Shown: positions 47,038 to 57,362 of the stretch, one piece after another
Numbering within the stretch: the first letter of the stretch is position 1
Layout: each line of letters begins with the position of its first letter
Assembly (NCBI GenBank): GCA_916048095.2
Contig: OU696587.1
Coordinates: forward strand, 1 to 64,000
Source of the DNA: Sacculina carcini
Lineage: Eukaryota; Arthropoda; Thecostraca; Sacculinidae
Direction: 5' to 3'
DNA: 64,000 bases
Position numbers and translations under genes: made by a program
The notes under the pieces: model-generated
Told to the model about the DNA's origin: nothing
The model's input: only the letters and a program-made list of their open reading frames with translations
Database searches by the model: none

Positions 47038-47054
47038 GTGCCAGTCTCTTCTCC
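47010..47054 (+). promoter_or_regulatory. Element F gag-pol -1 frameshift signal (GGAAAAC)
   Basis: GGAAAAC (47010-47016) is phased ccG GAA AAC in gag. The 6-nt spacer is followed by an 11-bp stem (47023-47033 with 47044-47054, two G-U pairs) and a 10-nt loop. Spacer and stem length match the signal of E, while the stem sequences differ with compensating changes. Confidence 0.8.
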
Positions 47055-50000
47055 TCTACCGAAACGGCGCCGATGGTCACCACTCGTGTGTTAGTCAACG
47101 ACGTTCAGTGCCTTGCGTTAGTTGACACTGGATGTACTAGGAGTATAATATCGGAGTCGTTGTGCAGAGGGCTGGCGGAATTTCATGGTGAGTCGTTGTT
47201 GACTATTAGCGGAGCTCAGATGATATGTCAGGGTAGTTGGCCAGCGCAGATCGCGGTGGACGGAGGCAAGGCATTCGAGCTCAGCGTGCTGGTGGTGAAG
47301 CACCGGCCAGCCGGTTTTGATTTCATTCTCGGACTTGACGGTATTGTGGCAATGGGTGGCATGATGTTGGACTCGAGGCGGAAACTGACGTGGGGAGTAG
47401 AAGATGCACTTGCTCAGCGGGAACTGTGTGCTGCGGCAGCAGCGAATGGGAAAGGTGTGGGTGGTGGATGTGAGCTTGAGGGCAAAGACTTCGTGGCATA
47501 TTTCGATGCAAATAAAAACTCGTGGAGAGTGAAGTGGAAGTGGTCGCAACGTCCGAGTGTGCTGACGAACCGGACGGCTGAATATGCGATTGCTCCACAT
47601 GCCCGCGATGAGTACCGGTCAGAGCTACAATCTTGGATTGACGCCGGATGGCTCGTTGAATACGATGAACGCGCTCATGGGCCAGGAAGAGGACTCATCC
47701 CACTCATGGCAGTCAGCCAAAAGAATAAATCCAAAGTCAGGCCGGTGATGGACTTTCGCCAATTAAATCAATTCGTGGAAATACATACGGCGGATGCTGA
47801 CGTCTGCCATCACAAACTCAGAGAGTGGAGGAGGCGGGGCGACCGTATAGCCTTGTTGGATCTGACGCGCGCCTATCTCCAGGTTGAAGTCGAGCCTGCA
47901 CTCTGGTGTTACCAAACAGTAATAATATCTAACAAGCGATATTGTCTGACTCGGTTGGGGTTCGGGCTAAGTGCGGCTCCTATCATAATGAAAGAGATCG
48001 TCAACTTCGTGTGTAAGCAAGATCCAAATGTCGACAGAGCAGCTTCATCGTACATTGACGACATTCTTGTCGATGAGTCTGTGTTGAGCGCAGATGAAGT
48101 GAGCAAGCATCTCTCCAGATATGGGCTGACCTGTAAAACCGCATTGCGGGCCGACCCCTCATGTCGTGTACTGGGTCTGAGCGTTCGGCGACAGCAGAAC
48201 GGATTGGCGTGGAGCAGGGATAATCCTATACCACCAATTAATGGGCCAATGACTCGCAGGTCGGTGTTTTCGTGGTGCGGCCGTCTGGTTGCTCATCTAC
48301 CGGTGGCTGGATGGTTAAGACCTGCTGCTTCCTGGATGAAGCGGTGTGTGAATTCTGTGACTCAAGGATGGGATGATGTCGTTGATGACCGGTCTGTGGA
48401 GAACAAAATTTCAAATGTCATTAACAGACTCAAGAATGAAGATCCAGCGCGGGGAGTATGGCGGGTGACCGGAGAAGAGGTAACTGTGTGGACTGATGCC
48501 AGCGCGATTGCTCTCGGAGTGGTGTTGGAGACTAAGGACTCGGGAGTAATCGAGGACGCATGCTGGCTTCGTCGAGATGAAGTCACTCATATCAACATGG
48601 CCGAGCTGGACGCTGCCATCAGAGGTATCAACATGGCCGTTTCGTGGGGTATGAAGGTGATAGACCTCCGCACGGATTCTGCAACTGTTCACCATTGGAT
48701 TGGTGATGCACTGAGCGGTCGTGCCAGGCTCCGGACAAAAGCGCATGGCGAAATGCTGATACGACGGAGAGTGTGCCTCATCAAACAGATGGTGGATGAA
48801 CTCGGATTACGAGTGAAGGTGCGGCTGGTTCGATCCGCCGAAAATTTGGCAGATGCTCTCACGCGTGTGCCAACCAGTTGGCTTGGCAGCGAATCAACAG
48901 CTGTAGGCGCGGCAGCTGCGGCTCCAGCAGTCCGTGGCTCAGTCGCCGAGGATATTGTAAACATTCATGAGCGAGCAGGGCATCCAGGAATACGTCGAAC
49001 ATTATTTTTTGCCAAACGTGACCTCGCTAGACCTGTGAAGCGATCGGATGTACGCGAGGTGGTTCGTCGTTGTGATGTATGCAACGCTATCGATCCGGCA
49101 CCGGTCAAATGGCGACACGGCGCGCTGAGCGTTGCTGATATCTGGAGTCGCCTGGCCATTGACGTTACTCATTACGACAATCAGTCGTACCTGACTGTCG
49201 TTGACTGTGGCCCTTCGCGGTTTAGCTTGTGGAGACAACTGCGTGCGGCCGACAGTTATCAGGTCATACAGCACTTGGAGAGGATATTTTTTGAGAGAGG
49301 TGCACCAGCTGAACTACTTTGCGACAACGATACAGTTTTCAGAAGTCGGTCGTTTGCGGCGCTTGCAGCACAGTGGAGCATCAAGCTACGTTTCAGAGCG
49401 GCGTATGCTGCAAGTGGGAATGCGATTGTTGAGCGCAATCATAGGACCGTGAAAGTCATTGCTGCTAGAAAGGGTTGCAGCATCACTGAGGCTGTTCATT
49501 TATATAACGTCACGCCTCGCGACGGAGAGACTGGAGACAGTGCACCAGCCAATTGTGTCTACAACTATAGAGTACGAGACTACGCGAGACCTCGGGTTAA
49601 CCAGCCAAGAGAAGGAGAGATTTCCGGTAGTGGGCGGTCTAGATTCACGACTGGTGACGCAGTATGGGTTCGTCAGCGTGGGACCAGATGCACCGAGCGG
49701 TCGGCACAAGGAGTGGTAAGTGGTGTTGTGTCTGAGCAGGTGGTCGAGGTTGACGGTGTGCCGCGTCATGTCCGAGATCTTCGACGCAGGAACGAGCATG
49801 GTGTGGAAGCCGAGCCACCCGACGATATGTCATCAACCAACGACTCTCCGCTGTGGGTCGGTGGTCCCGTGTCCCACTCCACTTCCAATGCAGATGTGGC
49901 TGGACGAGCTTCATCGTCAGTACATGAGCGAGTCGACGCTGTTGGAGTTCATGATGATGCAGCACGTCCAGAAGTTGATGCTGATAGACGGGAACCGACG

Positions 50001-50096
50001 ACCGTGCCAGCCGAAGGCGTTCGGAGAGGGGCGCGGGTACGGCGACCACCTCCCCGGTGTTTATGTTGTGATCTTGGAGATCAGGGTGGGGTGTAG
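47017..50096 (+). CDS. pol: Element F pol: protease, RT, RNase H, integrase
   Basis: The -1 frame is open through the gag end; counted from the first internal ATG at 47073 it has 1,007 residues. Protease LVDTGCTRSII (about 16), reverse transcriptase PVMDFRQLNQF, LLDLTRAYLQV and SYIDDILVDE (about 326), RNase H VWTDASAIALG (about 472) with INMAELDAAI, integrase zinc finger HERAGHPGIRR ... CDVCNAI (about 632-672), and DDE residues in IDVTHYD, LCDNDTVF and AIVERNHRT (about 695, 750, 786). It ends with a Cys-containing tail, CLCCDLGDQGGV. The stop TAG is formed by the first bases of the 3' LTR (TGTAG). No breaks are seen, so the copy may be competent. Confidence 0.94.
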
Positions 50097-50660
50097 TGTG
50101 AAGTGGAGATGCTTGCGCATTAAGGCATTTGTATCAGCTGACTGTTTGCGGTGCAGTGTGTTGAGGCGTGGCTTATAGCCTGCGCGTGCGGGTAGCCTGC
50201 GTGTGCGTGTGTGCGAGCGTGCATGTATGCTTGTGTGTGAACTTGCAGGCGTTGATGACGTATTGGCGTATTGTTTTCTGATTGGTTGATTATTGGATGA
50301 ATGTACAAACGATCGCCTGCATCGGGCGATTCTCAACGCGTGAACTGGAGGGTGAATGTTGGGCAGTGTGTGTGAAGCGTGCGACGGTGTTGCGTTGTGT
50401 TGAAATGGGATTTACGGCGGTCGCGGTGGTTTATTGAGTGGTTCGTTCACTCACGGGTTATTGTTACCCGGTGGTTTATTGAGTCGTTTGTTCACTCACG
50501 GGTTACTGTTATCTTTTGTTATTATCTAAGTATTTATATTCGTTCAGTCATTCCGAGTTTATTCGAGACTGTAATTACACGTTTCCTAATTTCTGGTTGT
50601 CTCCCGAGACATGACGGAGAACGAAGCAACAATGACGGTTGCGGGGAATGCGGAACTACA
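50091..50660 (+). repeat. Element F 3' LTR
   Basis: 570 bp, pairs with 45736-46304. Its gag start codon (50611) opens a frame that fuses 17 LTR-encoded residues to the interrupted pol of G, giving a 655-codon chimeric frame to 52578. Confidence 0.93.
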
Positions 50661-52578
50661 GAAATGCAAGGCTGGCGGACACATTACCGCACTCTGCACG
50701 ACGGAGAAACACGACTCAAAGGCAACCAATGGTGCGACATCTATAAACTTGTGTTTAGCCAATACGAATAACCGAATTAAATCAGCGGTGCTGCCTTCTA
50801 TAACAGCAGTGTTCTCAAACGGACAAAACAGTGAACTTGTCAGATGTCTTCTTGATTCAGGTGCGCAATGTTCCTATGTTAGCCAATCATTGCAAAATAA
50901 ATTGAAAATGAAAGCCGTGAGCAACGACTTATACACAATCAAAACTTTTGCAGGGACGCAAGAGAAGTCGTACGACCGGGTGTCATGTGAATATATCTTC
51001 TCGCCCCCCAATCGCGTACGTGCGTACTTTCTTGTTGAGCCCAACTTGGAGCTCGACTACGAGGTTCCTGGAATCACAAAGGTTGTTCACGAAATGCAGC
51101 AGAAGGGTATACGATTGGCGGACTGTTCATTCACATCGTCAGAATCGGACGAAATAAAAGGGTTCGACTGTCTTATCGGAGCAGACCTGATCACACAGAT
51201 TCATACAATGAAGACAGTTCCAATGGAGGATGGGATTGCAATAAACACAAGTGAGGGAGTGATACTGGTCGGGCCGCTGAACAAACGTTCCGATGAACCC
51301 ACTAAGAGTGATACAAACGCCGAGATTGGCGTTGAGCGGTCTGTGAACCTGGTACTAAATCCATGTCCGAAGTTCTTTGATCCGCAGGTGTATGCGAGAT
51401 CAGATGCCGATATTGACCTTCAACTCGACAATATTTTCCACCAAGAATCGATTGGACTAGACGATGATCAGAACATATCCCAGGCGGATGAGTTCACTAA
51501 GAGTATAGTGAAAACAGATGGGAAATACTACGTGGATATACCATTCAAAAAGGAAGTTGAACGAGTCCCTGACTGCAAGAAAATAACAATAGCAGCAGCA
51601 AGAAAACTACACAACACCCTGGAGAAACGAGGGTTGGTAGAAGAGTACTCCAGCATCTTCTCAGAGCAAGAAAAACGGGGCATCATTGAACGCGTTGAGG
51701 ACACTGGCGAGTCTCGTATATTTATCCCTCATCACGCCGTCATCAAATCAGGTGATCTTAACACGACCAAGATCAGAGCAGTGTTCAATTGCAGCTACAA
51801 AGATGGAGCGAACCCTTCACTAAATGAGGCATGTGACGAAGGAGAGAATCTACTCACGAATTTGCTTTCGCTTCTGTTGAAGTTCAGAATAAACAAGTAC
51901 ACACTCATTGGAGATATAGAGAAAGCTTTCCTACAAATTTTCTTGAAGACTGTGTCCGATAAAGATAAATTCTGTTTCTTCTGGGTGAAAAATGGTGAGC
52001 TGATCACATATAGGCATAATACAATTTTGTTTGGCCTGAACTGCAGCCCATTTATTCTCAACTGTGTTGTGCTGAATCATCTCAATCATTATCCCGATTG
52101 TGTCACAGTTAACGCCTTGCGCAGCCGATTATATGTCGACAATTTTCTTTATTCCACCTCATCGGAACAGGAACTTTTCGAGGTACATCGTGAGAGTAAG
52201 CGTATAATGAAAGAAGGTGGATTTAATCTAAGAAATTTCAAAAGCAATAATGAACATTTCAGCAGAGCACAAGATAACGTTGATGATCAGCACTTACAAG
52301 TGGAAAAACTACACGGATATGTGTACCACATACCAGAGGACAGTCTCAGTCTTGCCGATTTTTGTCTCTTACACCACAATAATCCGACGAAACGACAAGC
52401 GCTGAGTGAACTCAGTAAGATATTTGACCCACTTTCGTTGTTTGCGCCAGTACTGATGAGAGGGCGTGTCCTCATGCAGAAAATTTGGAAGGAAGGGACG
52501 AAGTGGGACCAACCCGTCTCGGAAGAAGTGGGTCGTGAGTTCCAAAAGCTGTGCACTGACTTCGATAAGCTCAAATGA
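50661..52578 (+). pseudogene. Element G gag end, protease and reverse transcriptase
   Basis: Continues the gag of G after F: knuckle CKAGGHITALC, aspartic protease CLLDSGAQCSYVS (about 50846-50884), then reverse transcriptase with IRAVFNCSYKDGANPSLN, LIGDIEKAFLQI and LYVDNFLYS (52129-52155), where Asn replaces the second Asp of the usual YVDD. The frame stops at 52576-52578 in DFDKLK and the next domain resumes in the -1 frame. In this copy the only nearby start is the one supplied by the LTR of F. Confidence 0.88.
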
Positions 52579-54800
52579 AGATTCCACGAATGACGGCGGA
52601 CCCGGTTATTAATGAAGATATTACTGTACATGTATTTTGTGATGGGTCTAAATCATGTTATGGCATTGCTATTTACTCTGTATGTCAGGGGTTGTGCCGA
52701 CTTGTATTCGCAAAGACCAAAGTCTCGCCAAACAATAAGTCGATTCCACAACTGGAACTCATGGCTGTCTGCCTCGGGCTGAAGTGTCTCCGAGCCATTT
52801 TAGAGTCGTTTTCAAGTGGTCGGATATCAGATGTGGGTGTATGGACCGACGCACAAATTGCTCTACAGTGGATTCTATCGGAAAAGACGAACAAAAACGT
52901 GTTCACAACAAACCGTATCAAGGAAATCATACGAACGACAGAAGAGACAAAGAGGATGTATAATGTTCCGTTAGAGTTTCACTATGTTAACACCAAAGAC
53001 AATCCCGCGGATTTGATTACAAGAGGCGTTTCTGTTGCCGAATTTGAGAAGCATTTTGACAAATGGATGCACGGCCCTGAGTGGTTAAATGACGTATTTT
53101 CCTGGCCAAAACACAATTTGGAGTGTTTATCATCTGAACACCGAAACAAGAGACTGAATGTGCAAGTTAACAAGATCGCGTCAGATCGACAGCCGGCTAT
53201 AATCAATGTCGATGAATGTTCAAGCTGGAGGAAACTGATAAGAGTCATGAGCTTGGTTTTTACCTTTGTGGATAAACTGAAACGTACATCGTCGCACACG
53301 ATGGAGAAAGCGAAACATTACTTGCTAAGGATCAATCAAGAAGAGTCGTTTTACCATGAACGGAAATATTTAGACGAGGAATATCCATCAAACCAGGGAC
53401 CAACACTCGTAAGGGACCTGAATCTCTTTATCGATGAAGAGACCCGGCTGATTCGTTGCCGTGGAAGACTGGATAATATTAGCTTTTACGGAAGCGGTGT
53501 GCAATGTCCGATACTTTTGGGTAAAAATAATTATCTCACTAGCTTGATCATCGACGACGCACATAATAAATGTATGCATATGAGTGTTGGTGCTACCTTG
53601 ATCAAAATAAGAGAGCTGGGTTACTGGTTACCAAGTGGTCGTCAAGTCGTCAAGAAGAGATTGAAGGAATGTATGATATGTCGAAAAATCAACGCAATGA
53701 AGGTTCGATACCCGAAGATGACGAGCCTGCCAAAACAGAGAGTGTCAATAGTGAAACCGTTTCTTCACACCGCTATCGACTATACAGGACATATATTTGT
53801 CAAGGATGGTGAAGATGGAATGTCGAAGTTTTACATTGTTCTGTATACTTGTCTCGGAATCCGAAGTATACACTTGGATTCGGTACCTGATCTCAGTACT
53901 AGAAGTTTCATTTTATCATTTAAACGGTTTTGTAGCATATATTGTGTGCCGGAGAGCATTTACACGGATAATGCCTCATATTTTGTTGCTGGTGGGTCAC
54001 TTCTGAATAAGGTGACACTGGACTGTGAGTGGGAGAGAGTGATAAGAGAATTCTCCATCAAACATGACAAGATTCCATCCAGAGCCAGTTGGGTAGGAGG
54101 AGTGTACGAAAGACAAATACGTACGGTGAAATCATGTTTGTACAAGACAATCTGGAGATCAACACTGGATTACTACGAATTACTTACGATACTTTATGAC
54201 ATACAACACGTTGTTAATGGGCGACCACTAACATATGTGCACAACGACATAGATGAAGATGAACCAATAACGCCAAACAAATTGCTCAAAGTTTTCAATA
54301 ATCCACGATTGAGCCTGTCAACTGACGTAAATGCAGAAGATCACACTTGGTCTCCGGACAACAAGACGTTGAACGCTGAAGATATCAGTCTGCTATCTGA
54401 TAGATTGAACAAACTATTCGAACAATACAGACGTGCTTGGTATCAGCAGTATATACTCGGACTGAGAGAAATGAGTAAAGATGTTTACGAAAAGGATTGG
54501 ACCAGCAGCCTGCGAGAAGGAGATATAGTGCTCGTACAAGACAAGCGGAAACCGAGAGTGTTCTGGCAGATGGGGAAGATAATCAAATTGCTTCCGGGCA
54601 ATGACGGCAAATTGAGATGCGTCATGTTGAGAATGCCGAACAAACCTTCCGTGTGTCATTCAGTGAATCACCTTTATCCCTTGGAATTACATACAACAAC
54701 GAGAGTGTCAGCACAGATGATAGACCAGCGTCCTAAACGGTTGGCCGCTATTAAACAAGACAAATTGATGAAGAGCAAGATTGCGTCGGGCGACTTGTGA
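52575..54800 (+). pseudogene. Element G RNase H and integrase
   Basis: Starts at an ATG overlapping the previous stop (ATGA). RNase H: VHVFCDGSKSCYGIAIY (about residue 17), LELMAVCLGLKC, VWTDAQIALQWI and DNPADLITRG. A BEL-type integrase follows: zinc finger DDAHNKCMHMSVG ... CMICRK, catalytic TAIDYTGHIFV, YTDNASYF and GGVYERQIRTVKS, then the C-terminal EGDIVLVQDK segment. The domain set is complete. BEL/Pao pol is usually one frame, so I read the overlap as loss of one A in an A run rather than a designed signal, but a start-stop coupling cannot be excluded. Confidence 0.88.
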
Positions 54801-55056
54801 GGTGTATCCTGATAACGTCTACAAACCGAGTGTGAACATGATAAACTACATAAACATAAACTATAAAATATAAACTCAAAGGGTATGCGGGTGACTTTCA
54901 TGGTTACCTTAGGGTGATAGACGTCCCTACCCTATGCAGAGTCGGAGGTCTCCCTTGGGCAAGGAGTAGCACCTTCTCAGCCTCCCCTACGGGGGTAACA
55001 CAAATTAATTCAATAAATGAGCTAAATAAATTTAGCTACTCTCTGTGCCGGGAGTA
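54801..55056 (+). other. Element G 3' untranslated region
   Basis: 256 bp between pol stop and 3' LTR. No gene is seen. Confidence 0.75.
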
Positions 55057-55442
55057 TGTTAAAACTAATATAAAATGACAATAAAAAGATAAAATAGGTG
55101 TGCATGAATCATCTAACATGGAAAAATATAACAAAATAAGCATAAATAAACAAAATCTGTGACTGACGTGATAACCCACAATTAGCGAATTAACCTCGAG
55201 TGGAGAATTGGCAAAAAGCCGTTTGGCAACTCTGAAAAACAAGGGGAAGCAGGAGGTCTGGGATCAGAGATAGCACGTGCTGCAGAAAAAGGGGATTGTG
55301 TATCGTGGAAGAATTTTCGTGTGGACATTTTTCACAGCCAAGACTAAAGAGTCTGGGGCTCGCAGAGCACTAACTCTGTGACTCGAACCTGCGACCGGCC
55401 TCCAAAAGGTAAATTTGCTTTTGTGGGTCAATAATCATTACA
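55057..55442 (+). repeat. Element G 3' LTR
   Basis: 386 bp, pairs with 44297-44682 and with the solo LTR at 28283-28668. Followed by CACC and the SINE remainder. Confidence 0.93.
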
Positions 55443-55480
55443 CACCCAGCAGAAAATGATGGTACCAGATATCAGTCATG
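55443..55480 (+). mobile_element. SINE fragment (unit B, second piece)
   Basis: Matches the reference SINE body (CAGCAGAAAATGATGG) directly after G. Confidence 0.85.
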
Positions 55481-56517
55481 TGTTGCGTGCTGCTGTAGGC
55501 GCCATTCGTTCCTTGTAAATATTAATGTGTTATATTCGTGTATTTAGGCGCACACTTTTATTACATATATACATGCTACGTTATTCGTTACACTGTCGTA
55601 TAAATTTAATGAAAAATGTTGTAGCACGTTCTTCCAAACTATTGTCTGTGCGAAACATGTGTAGTGTATTGAGCCATGTCCTAGGGAACCACACATAATT
55701 AAAACATAATCTTGTTTTGTGTTTAAATGTTTTGTGTGTATGCATAAGTGAAGTTTGTATAGTTTTTGAATTGTGTACGTCCATGATCGCTTGTTCATGT
55801 GCATCAACGTGCATGTGTATTGCCTATTTAGATATACTGTATTGTGTATGTGATATACTGTATTGTGTGTGTATGTATTGTGTATGTGGATGTACGTGTT
55901 GCGCCCCGGTCCTATATGCATTTAGTCGCGTGCAGCATGCCTGGCGCAAAAACATTTTTTTTAGTTCGGGTAAAATGAAATAAAAGCTTTGTGCAGAGGC
56001 ACCAACCCAGAAGGATTATCGCGCCAGTGCAAAAGCACAACCGTTTTGACCACTATCAGCTCGAGTTTATGTGGTTGTCGGAGACACTTCCGACGCGCTC
56101 CGACCACGGCATGAATTATCGGGCATATAAGGGGCGCAGAATGCTGAGTGGGATCACTGTTCCTGCGCACTCGCTACTCTCTCCAGCAGCACTTCAAGCA
56201 CATCTCCAGCTGCTGCTCTGTAATATTAGTCGTGTGTATCGTGATATCCTTGCGCGCCGTGCTGTTTGCAACTTGACGTGGAGCTTGCAAATACATTGGA
56301 AACACCGCCGCGTTTTCTGAGCTGAGCTTTCTAACGCGTGTTCCCTTAGTGTATTCACCACAATTGCGCCTTTCTAAAAGCGAAACTGTCAGCGAATTAA
56401 GCAACTACCACACCTTTCTAAAGGCGACTAATTAGCGAAGTACATCGCAATAGTGTAGGTACGCGTACAACCGTTGAATCAGCAGTTAATTCGTGTCGTG
56501 GAAAATGGCTACCAACA
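55481..56517. mobile_element. Element H: 1,037-bp LTR-like insertion (unit B)
   Basis: Copy of 28707-29743 with the same length and the same TGTTG/CAACA ends, so the insertion predates the duplication. Confidence 0.55.
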
Positions 56518-56550
56518 GTGCATTCTGGGGAGCTGGCTCTCTAATACGTC
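56518..56550 (+). mobile_element. SINE fragment (unit B, third piece)
   Basis: Reads GTGCATTCTGGGGAGCTGG, as in the reference SINE near 17,346, and ends with AATACGTC (56543-56550), the hAT target sequence. Confidence 0.85.
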
Positions 56551-56917
56551 CAGGGTTTTAAAAAACCGTTTTATATAAAAAACCAATAACCAAATTTTAG
56601 AAAATACCAAAAAAAACATTGGTTTTTTACACTTTGCACACACAAATAAAAAAAAGGAATGTCCCATGCTATTTAGTATATAGTTGAACATATTTTAGTA
56701 CCACTTACCAAGGTTTTTTTAAATATTTAAAAAAGAAAGAAAAAAAATCATAAAAATGTACACACAGGATCTTGAATTTCACCTTGTGGCATATATAGGC
56801 AACGGAAGTTTTAAACCGCTTCCAATTGCGAAAACAGACAATTTTAAACACCCACATATGTTTGCAAAGTCCAAATCCAAATACCCAGTGACATTATTTA
56901 TGAAAACCTAGTGACTA

Positions 56918-57296
56918 TGTAGCGAACAGGCCGAGCAAAGCAGTAGTTAAGATGTATTTCTGATTAAAATACACGAACGTCACGAAAATACAGATTGATT
57001 CACAAGGGCACTCTCACGCGCAAAACTCTCTAACACACAGAACTCTCTCGCACACAGAACACCACTTAATCCGCACACTGCAACAGACACACTGCCGAAA
57101 AACAACACATCGCCACACGCCCCCGCAAGCACGAACTCTCCCGTGCCGAGTCGCGGCTCGCCCCAGCGCCGCTCCTCCGACTCGGCGACAGCATATTGTT
57201 CAAACACACACATACACACAAACGCACTCGCACGTCCACATATTAATCAAACACCGCGCAGAACTGAAAGTCGGCAAATACTAAACACATACAGAT

Positions 57297-57352
<56 letters not shown>

Positions 57353-57362
57353 ACAACTTACA
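56918..57362 (-). repeat. Element E 3' LTR
   Basis: 445 bp, includes an AC tract at about 57297-57346. Plus-strand ends are TGTAGCGAACAG and AACTTACA. Confidence 0.93.

Larger units (their letters stand above)
45736..50660 (+). mobile_element. Element F: Ty3/gypsy-type, apparently intact
   Basis: LTRs at 45736-46304 and 50091-50660 begin TGTAGTGTGAAG and end GGAACTACA and are almost identical. A perfect 5-bp target duplication GAAAT lies at 45731-45735 and 50661-50665. Gag and pol are both uninterrupted and joined by a -1 frameshift signal at 47010. It resembles E in gag, pol, frameshift structure and primer region, so the two belong to one clade, distinct from B/C/D. Confidence 0.95.
44297..55442 (+). 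mobile_element. Element G: BEL/Pao retrotransposon, with F nested inside
   Basis: LTRs of 386 bp lie at 44297-44682 and 55057-55442 (TGTTAAAACT...TCATTACA), and the target duplication CACC is at 44293-44296 and 55443-55446. It is inserted in the SINE body. The gag has coiled coil, a BEL-type DUF1759-like segment and zinc knuckles, and pol has protease, RT, RNase H and a BEL-type integrase. Element F (45736-50660) interrupts gag. The stop/restart at 52575-52578 also breaks pol. Confidence 0.94.

Noticed and set aside
44298-55445. The 390-bp repeat at 28283, 44297 and 55057 as a separate segmental duplication
   Set aside because: TG...CA ends and CACC target duplications show that it is the LTR of G.
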